Shown here: positions 1-11,664 of the stretch, in pieces
Numbering within the stretch: the stretch's first letter is position 1
Layout: each line of letters opens with the position of its first letter
Origin: Henricia sp. BOLD:AAB3569
Lineage: Eukaryota > Echinodermata > Asteroidea > Spinulosida > Echinasteridae
Direction: 5' to 3'
Assembly: GCA_037783545.1 (NCBI GenBank)
Contig: JBBELK010000620.1
Coordinates: 1,054,001 to 1,118,000 of the forward strand
DNA length: 64,000 bases
The notes under the pieces: model-generated
Told to the model about the DNA's origin: nothing
What the model saw: only the letters and a program-made list of their open reading frames with translations
Databases searched by the model: none
Program-made: the position numbers and the translations under genes

Positions 1-1712
1 TCTTTGCGCGTGCGCATTGTGCTTTTATATTTAAAAATTGGCCAAGCCCTTTGCTTTAGGCAATGTACTTTATTTACATAATTGGATATGTTCGACACGC
101 ACGGCCAAGTTACAAATGTCAATGCAAAATCTGCGCACTTACTAAAAATAATTAAATAATAATAACCACGTGACGGGCAGATTCCTGCCTGTCATGGCTG
201 CCCTTTACCGATCCCTATATTTTCGCAATAAGCGAACCAATCTATAGGGATCGGGAACCAATCTAAACTCCATGTTCGTGTATGTTTGGACCACGCCCCA
301 CATGGGGTTGGGGGCGGGGGATTGGCTGGGTTGTGCTATCGACCTCGTTGCTCTATCGCTTGATTCTTAATTCCGGTACCCAATTTATAAATATGTCATG
401 GATGCTTGTGTTCTGTGTTGCTTGACCCTAGACTAGCTCCGGTCAGCTGGCGGGTACACATGCAAGTTTTCAGTTCCGTTGCAACCAAATTGGAAATGTT
501 TATACTTTTACTCACAATGCACTCAAGTCTTGTTATTTTTTGTGTGTGTGCTAAATATTGCCCACTCTGTATTCTTGTGAAGAAAACAGTAGAACAGCCG
601 TGTTATTAAACAAATAATTCATAAGCATAGGCTTTCGTAGCAAGAACTCTTTCATAAGACGAGCCGAACTGTGGTGTATAACTTTAAGTAGACTGGCAAC
701 GAGTCTAGTAAACATGGCGGTCAGACAATAAATGACGAGTAAATCCTGGTCGGGTTTTAATACTGGATCTTCAAATACCTAGAATGTTGTGGGATTCTAT
801 TAATTTAGGGATTCATACGTAAAAACAACTAATGTAGAAGATAAACTGAAAATAATGTCTTGAAAGCACGAACACTCACGCCTGTGAACACGTCAACAAA
901 TTTACAAATACCACAACTAAATTGAGATTCCTAGTTACGGCGTAACAAATTTGTAAATTTTGAGATTCCTAATCGCGTTGCAACAGAGATAGCTAGAAAT
1001 GTGTACATTTCCTGTTAGTTGCTTTCAGAGTTGCCACCTTAATCAAAAGACAAAAAGGTGTGCGGAGAAATGACTAAGCCTTTTCCAGAAAAAATGCTTT
1101 TAGTTCATTCCCGGAAGTATAAAATCTAATCAAAAGACCTTAGTTTGCACACAAACAAATTATTATAATGTTTTTTAAAAATCTTTATGGCCCGGATTCC
1201 GGGATGAACCGCACTTTCCTCCCGAATTGGAACTTTTGTCCAGGAAATTTGAAACCGTAAAAGGTTTGCGTTGGAACTATGAACGTTGTGTTGTGCGTTT
1301 TGGAGTAGGAGTACGCGTATGGCGCATCCACACTTCGCAGGACGCGAATAAAGCTTACGGTCTGCGTGCGGCAGACGGCTTAATGGTCACTGCCCGTGGC
1401 CAAAATGGCATGTGGGGCCTGGCGTGGCATGGTCATAAAGTACTGCGGTCAAGCTTCATTGGTCAGGACAATACACGTCACGTAGGACAGCCCATGCAGT
1501 AAAGTCCCGCCTGTAATGGTTGGCAAAATGCCGAACAATAGGGGGCAGTGATGTTTGAAGCTTTGGACCAATTAGCGGTCGATTTGCAACAGTGAAAGAA
1601 TCACCCCCACTTGTCAGGGGCGCCTCAATGTGTCATGCAGGCACACGACTTAACTAGCTTGTCAAACGGCATTGTTCCGGTTTCAGACAGGGCCAGACAT
1701 GACCCACCTTTA
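1..1712. other. Upstream region of the Nodal-like gene, no gene recognised
   Basis: I see no exon or RNA gene here. A small inverted repeat (CGATCCCTATA at 209-219 and its complement at 243-253) could fold. The longest reading frame (1227-1502) starts at TTG and has no recognisable motif. The stretch probably includes the promoter and 5' UTR of the downstream ligand gene, but I cannot place a TATA box or transcription start. Confidence 0.5.
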
Positions 1713-1767
1713 TCATCCCAGTCGCTTGTAAAGGAAGGAAACACCTAGAGGGCAGCACAGTCCTTGC
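1713..1767. repeat. Left arm of 55-bp inverted repeat flanking Nodal exon 1
   Basis: This arm contains CCCAGTCGCTTGTAAAGGAA and is the reverse complement of 2735-2788, with one single-base indel as the only difference I could find. The arms lie about 970 bases apart and enclose the first coding exon of the Nodal-like gene. They may be terminal repeats of a decayed transposon or two opposed copies of one repeat. Confidence 0.85.
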
Positions 1768-2108
1768 TATCGCTCGCCCAGACAGTATTGTTCGCGCCAA
1801 AAACGATAACTGCGAAGCGTTGTAGACGATCTCCATTGTTTCCACAGTTGGTATAGCTTTCCCACCCAGGGAGGGAAGTGGTAATTTCCGATTTGGAGAC
1901 TTTTAAACTTTGCATCTGAAGACGCGATCTCGCACGAGGACAATTTGCGCCAAGAGAACCACTTTAGGAGAACCACTTCAGAGAGCCACCCTGTTCGGAT
2001 GTTTTGAGACAAAAGGCGCACACTCGCTGGCTCCACTTGATCGTCAGCGCCATTGTATCAAACCAACCGACCGCATCGGAAGTCGCTACCGTGATCTCGG
2101 CTCCAAGC

Positions 2109-2520
2109 ATGGCTAGGAATCTTACCGTCTCCTCCGTAGGTTGTGCCGGCACTCCGCCCAGTCGATCCCTCGTCCTGTACTCACTAGTCGCTTTTCTGAC
2201 GACATGTCGAGCATTCGATGCTACCTTCCTTGCCAACACCGCCTTTCTCGGCCAACCTCACGAGGAGCACCGCACAAAGAGAGATGCGTCCGTGCCGCAT
2301 CTGCAGGACTTCGAAGGCGACCTGGACGTCCTGACTACCTTAGAGCTTGAGCACGGAGCCTTGCAGGTTTCGACAAACCACACTGTCGGCTCTCCGCAGT
2401 ATATGCTCGATCTCTACAGCTCGTTGGAGACGGGGGAGGATTTGGTGCACCCGTCGCCGAAAGAGAAGGAAGCTATTATCGAATCGGACACTGTTCGGAG
2501 TTTCGCCGCTACTGTTCGTG
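2109..2520 (+). CDS. nodal: Nodal-like TGF-beta ligand, exon 1 (signal peptide and start of propeptide)
   Basis: First coding exon of a secreted TGF-beta family ligand. The ATG at 2109 has a good context (A at -3, G at +4). It opens a hydrophobic signal sequence after a short polar N-terminus; the core is LVLYSLVAFLTTCRA at about residues 21-35. Residues 36-137 are acidic propeptide with one NHT glycosylation sequon. The exon ends after one base of a codon at the GTAAAT donor (2521); joining to exon 2 keeps the frame and makes a Glu codon. The frame also opens upstream at a TTG (2004), which I do not take as the start. The 55-bp inverted repeat around this exon is unusual. The predicted full protein is 470 residues, longer than my expectation of roughly 400 for Nodal proteins, mainly because of the propeptide. 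Exon 1 itself is poorly conserved, so its identity rests on the in-frame splice to exon 2. Confidence 0.78.
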
Positions 2521-4351
2521 GTAAATTTACCTCTTTTGTTCTTTGTTGCCTCACAGCGGTATCATAACCACAGCATGTTGTCTTGCTCCGCGTTTCAAAC
2601 TCACATTCCATGTTACATCTGTTTGAAAAGGAAAGTGAAATTAGGTAGTTTAGAGGAAGGAAATTTGTTTCAGTTATATTTCAATTCCTTACAATAACTT
2701 ATGTCAGTTTTGTATTTATATGAGACGATTGCATGCAAGGACTGTGCTGCCCTCTAGTGTTTCCTTCCTTTACAAGCGACTGGGATGATGGTTGCACACC
2801 AGTAAATAGGGCTCCCATAGGAACCAATGCTAAATGCCCAATTTTCAAAAATCATTTAAAAATACTCACAACTCTCTCAGCTTCTCAGGACAACAACCAG
2901 AATACTCACTGATTTCTCATCTTTTCAATTCTGTTCAATTGTATGGGGGTAATCCGTCACTTTTATTCCCTAATTTCCACTTGAAACAAAACTATACCCT
3001 ACACATTGAAACTTGCTAATCAGACCTGCATCCATTTTGGAACAAAGGCACATACGCTACTGGGCAAAATAGGGCCACTTTTAGGAGCTACAGTGTCTAA
3101 AATGTTTATAGTTGGAAGAAAAAATACCCCACATCGCGACGATAGTCATATTCTACACAAGACCACACTCGTTCAGCTCGCAACTCTCCCTAATAAAGAA
3201 GAAATTGAGGGCATACAAAATATTCATGAGCACGGCGCACAGATCTCTGCCTATTTACTTGGGTGCACCCATATGAGACTTGTTTTAAAGCTCTTGGTAT
3301 AGCATGGATGAAGGGTCATCCGCCATGATGGTCAAAACACTAAAACAATAAATTAAAATTGAATTTGAATCGGACACCACAAATAATTTTGATAATGAAC
3401 TGCAGTATGTTTCCCTACCTGCTAAAAACTACCCATAATGTTTCTTTGTCATTTCCTTTTTGCTTGATCAATCAATTGTTAGTTGATCGATCGATCGGTA
3501 TCCCCGAGCAAACTTATTCAATACGTTTGCTTGGCTTTACAAACGTTTGTTTTATTTAGTTTATGGGGTCTTCCTTAAGCACACTTTAAATACAATTAAA
3601 TACAGGCAAGAAGGTGCTAATTACGTAACATGATGAATGTGTGTACAGATCCCGGTTCAGATTTCAATTCCGGAAGAAGCTTAATCCGTTTCCTCTCAGA
3701 ACTGTAATAAAATAAGCTCTTTCCGAGCGTTCGAATTGCTTACACACTTCGCAATCGCTCTTGTTAATGAGTTTAGGGTGTACGGACCACTTTACTTAAT
3801 GTGTTATCATTTAAACACCAATTACACTGTCTGCAAACTTGTTGATCGTTACACTACGAGGCCGCCCATTAACACCATGGAGCTAATTTGTAGCAGGTTG
3901 TAACTCAGCACTTAACGCCATGACCAACTCTTTTCAAGCCTCATCATTGTGTTGTGTACACTCACTCCCAAACCGCAGAGCTAACAAGGCACTTAAGGTT
4001 TTTCAAAAGGGATTAAGGTACGGCCAGCCCAACCTCGCTCTAATATTAATTCCATTCTAATCGGCTGTTGACCCAACAATTATCGCCTTTGGATGGGAAG
4101 ATAATACATGTATTCATAAAGAGTAAATGTTGCTTGTTAAACAAACTATAACTGTTATTTTTTACGCAAACTTATCAACGTGGTTCATAATGTCCACCAG
4201 AATGGAAACTTTCGTATTCTGTTGAATCTGCACGTTCTACGAACACAGTTCCCATCGCAGATACTACGCCAAGGAGTATCTTTTTCTTATAATCAGCCGG
4301 CATTTCAAACCCCCTAAATTATATTTTTCTTCTTATGTCCTCTTTCTACAG
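2521..4351 (+). other. Intron 1 of the Nodal-like gene
   Basis: Phase-1 intron with donor GTAAAT at 2521 and acceptor TTTCTACAG ending at 4351. It holds the right arm of the flanking inverted repeat (2735-2788) and otherwise AT-rich unique-looking sequence. Intron 1 of vertebrate nodal genes carries a FoxH1 enhancer; by eye I did not find a convincing paired FoxH1 cluster here. Confidence 0.7.
2735..2788. repeat. Right arm of 55-bp inverted repeat flanking Nodal exon 1
   Basis: Reverse complement of 1713-1767 apart from one missing base. It lies in intron 1, about 215 bases after the splice donor, so a primary transcript crossing both arms could form a long stem that loops out exon 1. Confidence 0.85.
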
Positions 4352-5352
4352 AATCCAACAGCACGTCTGGGACCGACTACACCAGCGAATGTTTGGCCAA
4401 CTTTCGGGTCAACATGGCGTCCGAAGTGGAGGAAAGAGTGCGCCTTGCTGAACTGCGCATTCTCCTGAAGCCTTCCTGGCGGAAGTCAACCCTAGAGGTC
4501 GCCCTTCACCACTGGACGCCTGCTCCCTGCCCACGTGACTCCCACCTCTTCGAGTGCTTTGAGAAGCAGTTGTTAATCTCCCGGATGTTGCCCACACATC
4601 GTCATGACGACTACGATGGACGAGAGGTGTTTGACGTCACGGAGGGATTACGTCATTGGTTCACGGAGAGTCCGACGTGGCGAGGCGAGTACGAGCTGGA
4701 GATTCGTACCGTGCGGAGAGCCGATCAGCCGGGCGACCTTGATGAGAAAGATGATGCTCCAACACCACTCGCTGGAGACTCTTACAAACCAGAGCCGGCG
4801 ATTTATTCAACCTCCCGTGCTTTAGAAGACGTTGTCCTGGTCGTCTTCTCTCAGACTCTGCAAGCAGTCAAAATCATCCAAGACGCAGAGAGTTCAAGCA
4901 AAGTCCGCCAGCCGCGAAGCACCTCAAGGACGGCTAGCAAGAAGAAGTACAAGAAACCTCAGTCCGGCATGATGCAGGAGCAAGAACGTCTGATTCAAGA
5001 GAAGCTTCTCCGTGAAATCTTTGCCAAGAAGCAGAAAAGGGGGCTCTGCAGACGGGTGTCCATGGAAGTCAGTTTCTACGAGAGTTTCTGGTCGCGGTGG
5101 ATCATTTACCCGAAGCAGTTCAATGCCTATATGTGCGCCGGGCGATGCAGCGGTCCTCTTGGGTCTAAAGACAATCCGAGTAACCACGCCATTATGCAGA
5201 ACATGGTCCGGGAAGCCACGCCGGACCGAGCCCCAGAGCCTTGCTGTATACCAATCAGACTCTCGCCTATCAGTATGATATACCAAGAGCATGGTAGCAT
5301 CATCATGAAACACCACGAGAACATGGTGGTTGAAGAATGCGGCTGTCGATGA
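4352..5352 (+). CDS. nodal: Nodal-like TGF-beta ligand, exon 2 (propeptide and mature cystine-knot domain)
   Basis: Last exon, giving residues 138-470 and the stop at 5350-5352. The first part matches a TGF-beta propeptide (LAELRILL near residues 169-176, VFDVTEGLRHW near 230-240). A lysine-rich stretch follows, with candidate proprotein-convertase sites RQPR (323-326) and KQKR (364-367). The predicted mature domain, residues 368-470, has all seven cystine-knot cysteines: one near its start, MCAGRC, the CC pair and the final CGC. WIIYPKQFNAYMC, NHAIMQ, SPISMIY and HHENMVVEECGCR are typical of Nodal rather than BMP or activin. Nodal ligands signal through activin-type receptors and Smad2/3 with an EGF-CFC co-receptor, and pattern the left-right axis and, in echinoderms, the oral side. 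Oddities: the usual Val-Asp-Phe after the first cysteine is Val-Ser-Phe, and the propeptide has several extra cysteines. Vg1/Univin is the main alternative and fits less well. Confidence 0.88.
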
Positions 5353-5604
5353 ATTCAAACTTGATGAACACGGTACACTATATGAGAACAAATACCGATT
5401 CATGTTGAATTGGTAGCCCCGAGGGACACAAATTGGCAAATGCCGATTTGCACATAGATAAATGTGAAAAAGAGAACATCTTGAAACACTTCTATATTTA
5501 ATTTTCTTGAGTAACAACCTGCAACCTGGAGATCGAGGTCTGAACTCGCATAAAGCAAACGAGAAAAACTGAAACTCAGATGTAAGCATATACATTCCTC
5601 CGCT

Positions 5605-5976
5605 TTAAAGGAGCATGACCAGAGTTTCTGGAAAATAGTTTTCGATGTAACTTACCAATATTATCAAGTAACTCCCATACACACCAGACCTCCCATGTCC
5701 CAAAAACCCGAAAACATTCGCGATTTCCAGTAAAAAATTAAACAAAACTATCGAGTCGGCTTTCAGTGGATAAACGTTGATATACTGGAAAATTAGTTTA
5801 CAAATAATCGGTGGATTTTCGACGATATCCTCGGAAATATGCGGCCTAGAAGCGAGGGAGTTTCAGTTTCGTAATCAGAAAAATATAACGGATGTTATGA
5901 TATAAAAATCTCATGACCCATAAGGTAAGTCCCGGGAGTTATGGGTAAAAAAAGTGATCTGGTCACACTCCTTTAA
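5605..5976. mobile_element. TTAA-bounded MITE, family T2 (372 bp)
   Basis: Non-coding element with ends TTAAAGGAGCATGACCAGA and the inverted copy TCTGGTCACACTCCTTTAA. A nearly identical copy lies at 33170-33539. TTAA followed by AGG fits non-autonomous Kolobok-type transposons, or less well piggyBac. It sits about 250 bases after the Nodal stop codon and may lie in its 3' UTR. Confidence 0.88.
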
Positions 5977-7562
5977 CGCATCAACAAATATTCAATAACC
6001 TCACCCATTTGGGTAATTTTTAAGCCACGCTTTACAGATACACAAATAATATTTAATACCGAAATCTTTTCTAAGAAATAAACCTGTTATCGAGCTTAGC
6101 TGATTCACTGAGAATTTCTAAATTTTAAAGCGATAAACATTTTAATAATAATTTTGACAATTTGTTCCAAAACCAATTTGAACCTCTTTCAAAAATCAAC
6201 GAGGTACTAATAATCAACTAAACACCAAAGTTATACCAAAATATAATTTTCAAAGTTGTTTAGAATGCATGTTTTTAGATTTTAGTGAATTCGTTTTTCA
6301 AAAAACAAAAAACAAACAAAAATCAAAATTGCCATTTTGTTTTACAGAATGTTCGATATGTTCAAATTATGACGAATTAAAGCTGAGCTTGAATACGCGG
6401 TTTATAAACAGTCTTTTTTATTTACCCAGTGACGTCATTTTTGACATTGTACATATTGTAAATATCATAGAAATAAAAGGTATGATTAGCAAAATAATTT
6501 ATAATAATCCATTAATAATAAATAATAATTAATAAATTTGGTAAAGTGTATTATCCCTGTTTTAAGTTTTAGCGAAGATCAACCCATTTGTAGCCGGGAT
6601 AGGGCGAATGGTGCAAAGAAATGTACAACTGTTGAATTGGCTGCTAATAGGTCGAGGATGTTCCGTTGAAAAATGTCTGGCGCAAATGTTTTTGGGTGAT
6701 TTCATAAATTAGGGTACCAACTTGTGACATGCAATTCATCGAAAAATGATTGGTTTCTCGCGTAAGGTGGGAACACCAAATCTTACATGTGAAACACATT
6801 TTTTGCCAAACCCTTTGTATTACGAAAATATCAAATTGTTCGTCAAATAACGGTGGGTTTTATTGTCAAAAGCAATGCGTTATCAATCATTTCAGTTTAC
6901 AAATATTACCAAGCTAACCCACCGATGTGTTTAAAATGTCACAAATTTTGGCCTAAAAAGTGATAATTTTTAGTCAGAATTAGGACAACGCATATTCATG
7001 ATACAAATTTTGAAGGTTTTGTTTAGTACAAATTGATGTTGGTGACACAAGCAAAACTAAAAAAATAACATGTGGTCTGAAGTAACTTAACAATTCAACA
7101 TGAAAGCACAATCTACCCATTCATGTCTTGGGGCCCGAAACTAATCAGCCTTTTACGTCTTCAGTTGGCAGGTTTTTGAGTAAACATACAAATTCGCCCC
7201 GAACTCAAAATTATAAAGGCCAGCCACAAGGCCGTGACATACTCCCCTTGTTATTTTTGCTCGTGGATTCGAGGCTGTGTTGGGGCAAACACGAAGTCAT
7301 CTTGCAAGTTTCCATGGTTTCCAAGCCAAATTCCACGGACAAACATTTCGAAGGAAGCACCGGGCCGTGCAAGACGTCTCCTAAACCGAATTATGCTATC
7401 AAATTGCGCCAATTGGCCGTGGAAAGCACATCGTTTAAGTCAATCATTCCATTTTTAGCTTCGGGCTCGGCGTAAACACGCACCAAGGACAAACTGATTT
7501 TAGGCATAGGTCTTTGTTCAAAATGATTGGCTAAAACGTTTTGCTTAAATCCATTCAATTAC
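5977..7562. other. AT-rich intergenic stretch, nothing recognised
   Basis: No reading frame here shows protein motifs, and I see no clear repeat or RNA gene. AATAAA-like signals occur near 6074 and 6471, but I cannot tie them to the Nodal-like transcript. Confidence 0.4.
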
Positions 7563-7703
7563 TTAAGGCACAAGCTCGTCAATGCGCGCGTGAGGCCAAA
7601 TTCGTGCCACGAAATACGCAGCTCCATAGCAAAGGCATGGAGCTTCGTATTTCATGGCACGAATTTGGCCTCAAGCGCGCATTCACGAGCCTGTGCCTTC
7701 AAG
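7563..7703. mobile_element. Fold-back MITE, family T4 (about 141 bp)
   Basis: Almost the whole element is one palindrome. The arms read outward from the centre GCTCCATAGCAAAGGCATGGAGC and end in GGCACAAGCTCGT. Further copies are at 13524-13665 and 43092-43232. The other copies end in TTAAAGGC, so TTAA is the probable target. Confidence 0.88.
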
Positions 7704-7817
7704 GTAGGCGGACGAAGACATACAAATTACAACTGAATCCCGATGATTGTCGTTTTAACAAAAACGGTAAAACGCATGCACAAAACGGCACAAAAATAAC
7801 ACGACCCAATGGCGCAG

Positions 7818-8102
7818 CTCAACCCCCTGCTGCGCTACCTGTGCCCTTGAGCAAGGCACTCAACCACACTTGCTCCATCCTTCGGAAAGGGGGTAAAGCC
7901 GTTGGTCCAGTGTGTTAGGTAACGGTAACGCACTTTAAAGATCCCAGAGCATTCTTTCGTGAAGAGCAAGGGGATTCCCGGTGTCTCTGGCCATTTCTAA
8001 TTTCTAATTCTTCATGGGTTTCCTCACGCTTGCGAGTGACAGTGCAATGGACACTTTAGAGGAATCCTTGGTATGAATACCAGAAAGAAACAATAATAAT
8101 AA
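7818..8102 (+). mobile_element. SINE copy lacking its tRNA head
   Basis: It shares its body with the SINE at 44119-44474: CCCTTGAGCAAGGCACTCAA, then CACTTTAAAGATCCCAGAGC, and a tail of AATAATAAT. The tRNA-like 5' part is missing or unrecognisable, so this is a 5'-truncated copy. Confidence 0.8.
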
Positions 8103-8572
8103 TCCTCACATATGCGTATAGTTAAATGAACGATTAAACGAATGGCTACGGCTAAAAATAATACACAGATCTATGGCAAGTGATTTAGCCGGTTACCATT
8201 GTCCCGTGCCTAATTTGAAGCCGTAGCTATTCGAACGCATTTATTTTACAAAAGGATTACACTGGGCGCCATTTTGAACCATGCTAGCCACTGATTGGCT
8301 AAAACTACGACGCCTCAAAAGAACGGCGTACACAGGAAAACGTACAGATTTGCCTCAGCAGTGCACATGAACTGCGCAGAAAAACGTGCGAGCAAAACCG
8401 ACCTCGAGAGGGGTAAATCTAATAATTTAAACGGCCAAACTTGAGGCAAATAGAATAAATCTGTGTTTGCTTTCGCCCAAATGTCACGATCTAATCTACA
8501 ATCAGAGTCCTTCTAGAGCAGCGAATTAGTCCTCAATGACGACTTTCTCAATCGTAACCAAATATTTGCTGC
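8103..8572. other. Intergenic, nothing recognised
   Basis: About 470 bases between two transposons. I see no exon, repeat or RNA gene. Confidence 0.4.
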
Positions 8573-9418
8573 TTAAAGGGACACACCAGCTTACTGTTTA
8601 CATAATGTAGCAATCTAGCATCCTTGACAATAATTTGTCGATGGTCGTTGTGAAAAGAATTATCAAAATGTCACGTAATTAACTAGAAATGTTTAAAATT
8701 AACAAAAGAGACAAATGTTGGGCTATACGTTTTACCAGCCGTCGCGATGTATTATGTATCATGTGTTTGTAAATAAAGGTGGCGTTCGATATGGGTCGAC
8801 TCGTGTTTAACCTCGTTTCCTTGTTTTCCCTGACTCATCACACCTTGCATAATCCCTCAGGTCAGCGCTGACTCGAGGAAGCAACTCGAACGCAACGTTT
8901 TGGTGTCTTTAGCGCCCTTAATAGTTAGCTGTTTTTTTCTTCGGATATTATTTATCGCCGCGAAGCGAAGACGCGAAAATCTGAGAGATTCTCTCGTCCG
9001 TATCAACACACAGAAACCCTTCTTATGAAATATGTCAACTTGGCAGATTTGTGTACAAATTGGAAAATACGGTATGTACATAGTGTTCGTATAATATAGG
9101 ACATTTAAATAAATGTTGGAAAATAATATTTTCCAACAAGAAGAGAAACCACCCACGAATGACAAAAGCAACTCTCACTTCGCGCTGGTTTCTACGGCTG
9201 GAAATACAATTAACTCACAAGGCCACGTGACTTTTCGGAACCAGAATCTAGTTCCAAAAAGTCACGTGACCTGGAATTTTTCAAAAATTCTCAAAAACGG
9301 CCAAATGTGACGGCGTCTTTTCAGAATATATCCAATTTACTCTGGAAAGCGCTTCAGAATAATGTATGGGTCTATTTCGAGCCCAAAATAGCCCAACAAA
9401 GCCGGTGTGTCCCTTTAA
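8573..9418. mobile_element. TTAA-bounded DNA element, family T6 (846 bp)
   Basis: Terminal inverted repeats TTAAAGGGACACACCAGC and GCCGGTGTGTCCCTTTAA mark the ends. Inside are a perfect palindrome TTGGAAAATAATATTTTCCAA (9116-9136, central AT) and a pair of CACGTGAC blocks in opposite orientation (9222-9270). No transposase frame is visible, so it is non-autonomous. Confidence 0.82.
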
Positions 9419-9509
9419 CATGGTATTCTTCAAATGTATCGCCGAACTGATAGAGTTCCATGCACATGCAACAATGGTAACGGGTTATTCCTTTAAACAA
9501 AACTAGTAA

Positions 9510-9871
9510 CCTAGAGCGTTACCAGATTTTCCGAAAAAATATGGATTTCGTTCTAACCTATAACAATTATATAATTATAAAATACCTCCCCAAAATACTA
9601 TCCATGGGAAGAAAACAGGAAACTTGCATTCCACAGTATCGATGTGGAAGCAAAAAGGTTGGTGTAATCACTGCATTGCTTTATGTAACCGGTTAAATTA
9701 GTTTACTAAACATCGGTGGATTTTTGACGATATCCCTGGAAATATACGGAACGAGGGCGAGAAATTTCAGAATGGTAATGAGAAAAACATGACAAATGAT
9801 ATGGTATCAAAATCTCAACACCCATGGGAAAAAATGGAGGCTCAAAAATGTGATCTGGTCACGCTCCTCTA
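9510..9871. mobile_element. Diverged relative of MITE family T2
   Basis: It shares the end GTGATCTGGTCACGCTCCT and inner blocks (GACGATATCC, GGAAATATACGG) with family T2, but differs elsewhere. Its closest match is the inverted copy at 38489-38831, which shares GGTATCAAAATCTCAACACC. The TTAA at its right end is lost and its left end is uncertain. Confidence 0.7.
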
Positions 9872-9904
9872 TACATCCGGCCGGCGATTTCGCGCAAGTC
9901 CTGC

Positions 9905-9958
9905 TATGAACCAGTATGAACCAGTATATGAACCAGTATGAACCAGTTTGAACCAGTA
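9905..9958. repeat. 10-bp minisatellite, five copies
   Basis: Five near-perfect copies of ATGAACCAGT, with small spacing changes between copies three to five. Confidence 0.85.
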
Positions 9959-10415
9959 ATGGTGTCGCAGTAAATATGATGGATGATTATTATAGTTCAG
10001 TTGGGTTACCCCAAGACAAACAAATCTGTGCAAACTAACAACTTAGCCTTAAATACTTCAAATCCTCCAGTTTCAGCCCAATTTGGTTATGGATTAGCGC
10101 ATTTGAACCGTGTTTTTACACAACAACCATTCACCTCGATTCTGAGATAGCATCAGTATTCATTTATTTATTGGGGTCTGTGATTTGAAATTCCACACGC
10201 AAACCCTTCCAATCCCTGCTCCTAACGCGACAGCCGTGTGTGCCAATTTACAGCTCCGGAATGATATGAAAATCCAAGGTTTTGAATGGAAGATGTGAAA
10301 GAAAAAAATTGTTCCTGAGGAAGCCCAAAGGATATGGGCTATTGACCGAGACTGAACTATACACGGCCTTTCCGTTTCCAACCGGAACAAACAGCAACAT
10401 GGTAAGGTTGAGGCA

Positions 10416-10565
10416 TATAGACCGTATCGAATAGCCGCCATTTCGTGGGGCACCTTTTGTTACTTAAACCGTTCAACAATGGAAGCACAATATGTGCAAC
10501 CATGCATGTCCTAAAGGAACAAGGAAACTGCCACACAAAATGGCGGCTATTCGATACGGTCCATA
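10416..10565. mobile_element. 150-bp MITE with long terminal repeats
   Basis: The ends TAGACCGTATCGAATAGCCG and CGGCTATTCGATACGGTC are inverted repeats of about 30 bases around a unique core. A second copy in the opposite orientation is at 40061-40214. TA may be the target. Confidence 0.85.
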
Positions 10566-10867
10566 CTTCGAGCATAACACGGTCATTTCTACGCAAAAAT
10601 GCCCAAACCCAGACATCTGCGCCAAAAAGACAGTAATGGTTGCAATGACATAATTACATACAATGGACTGATCGATGAAGTAACCCTCGTACTGCAGGCC
10701 AGGCAAGACAATGCTTCAAACTAGTTATACTACTTTTAGTATGGACCGGAGAGCAATCTAGGCAAATATATTGTCCTGCTTGGAGCAAGATGGCTGATAA
10801 TTTGCCATAGCCATAGAGTTATACATAGAAAACTAGAGTGTGCACTGGCTATTCAAGTCACGTTTGT

Positions 10868-10993
10868 GGACTGTACCGATGTGGGCGGCGCCATGTTTGC
10901 TTAACGCTATGAGTGAAAAGTGGGCAAAACCCTTTTGCCCACCGAGCACCCATAGCGTTAAGCCAAAATGGCGGCGTACATATCGGCACAACG
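10868..10993. mobile_element. Fold-back element
   Basis: Arms of about 45 bases, TTGCTTAACGCTATGAGTG and CACCCATAGCGTTAAGCCAA, extend outward through GGCGGCG to GATATCGG-like ends. The centre has GTGGGCAAAACCCTTTTGCCCAC, itself a palindrome. Confidence 0.75.
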
Positions 10994-11235
10994 TGTATTG
11001 ACCACTCTCACATCTTCGTAGGAAAAATGCTATTGCGTATTAAACGCCATCAAGTACGCGCACGCATACCCTTGAAAATGTTCCAAACACGCGCGCGTGT
11101 TGCTCGAAATTTGTTTGAAATACGGCGCAACCGATGCGCGTCACAACAAATCACGCTCAAATCCTGATGCACGTGACAATTTGTAGGAAGTGACGTCATT
11201 TGATCGTGATCAATTGGAAGTGCGCACTCTAGTTT

Positions 11236-11664
11236 TTTTGTTTTATATAAGTCTGTTTTCAATACTGGAGAGACTTTTTCACCAGGCTCATACCTCTGTG
11301 CAATGCCAGTTTTCTTCTCTAAAAACGAAGAAATATCTTAAAACAGATCTAAGAAGATAAATTAAGCAACAAATAGTGCAACAACATACCTTTCTGAAAA
11401 CCCTGTGTACAAATTTCCTATATTTAACGTATGTAACATAGGACACATACTTTGTGACATTTGTTGGTGTCCTTGATATTGGACATTTTGACACATGGCT
11501 TTCAGGAAGGTATGTTGTGGCACTATTCGTTGCAGTTCTTTAGCTGAAGTTATCTTCTTAGATCTATCTTAAGATGTTTCTTTTGTTTTGAGAGAAGATA
11601 AATAACATATAATCCTGGAGGAAAAGGTCTCTCCAGTATTGAAAACAGACTCATATATAACTCT
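11236..11664. mobile_element. Fold-back element with about 150-base arms
   Basis: The left arm (GTCTGTTTTCAATACTGGAG, then CAGATCTAAGAAGATAA and CAACATACCT) returns in inverted order on the right, ending CTCCAGTATTGAAAACAGAC. The arms have diverged by a few percent to about 15 percent. No coding frame is seen. Confidence 0.8.

Noticed and set aside
1227-1502. 91-codon frame upstream of the Nodal-like gene
   Set aside because: Starts at TTG, has no motif and no splice context.
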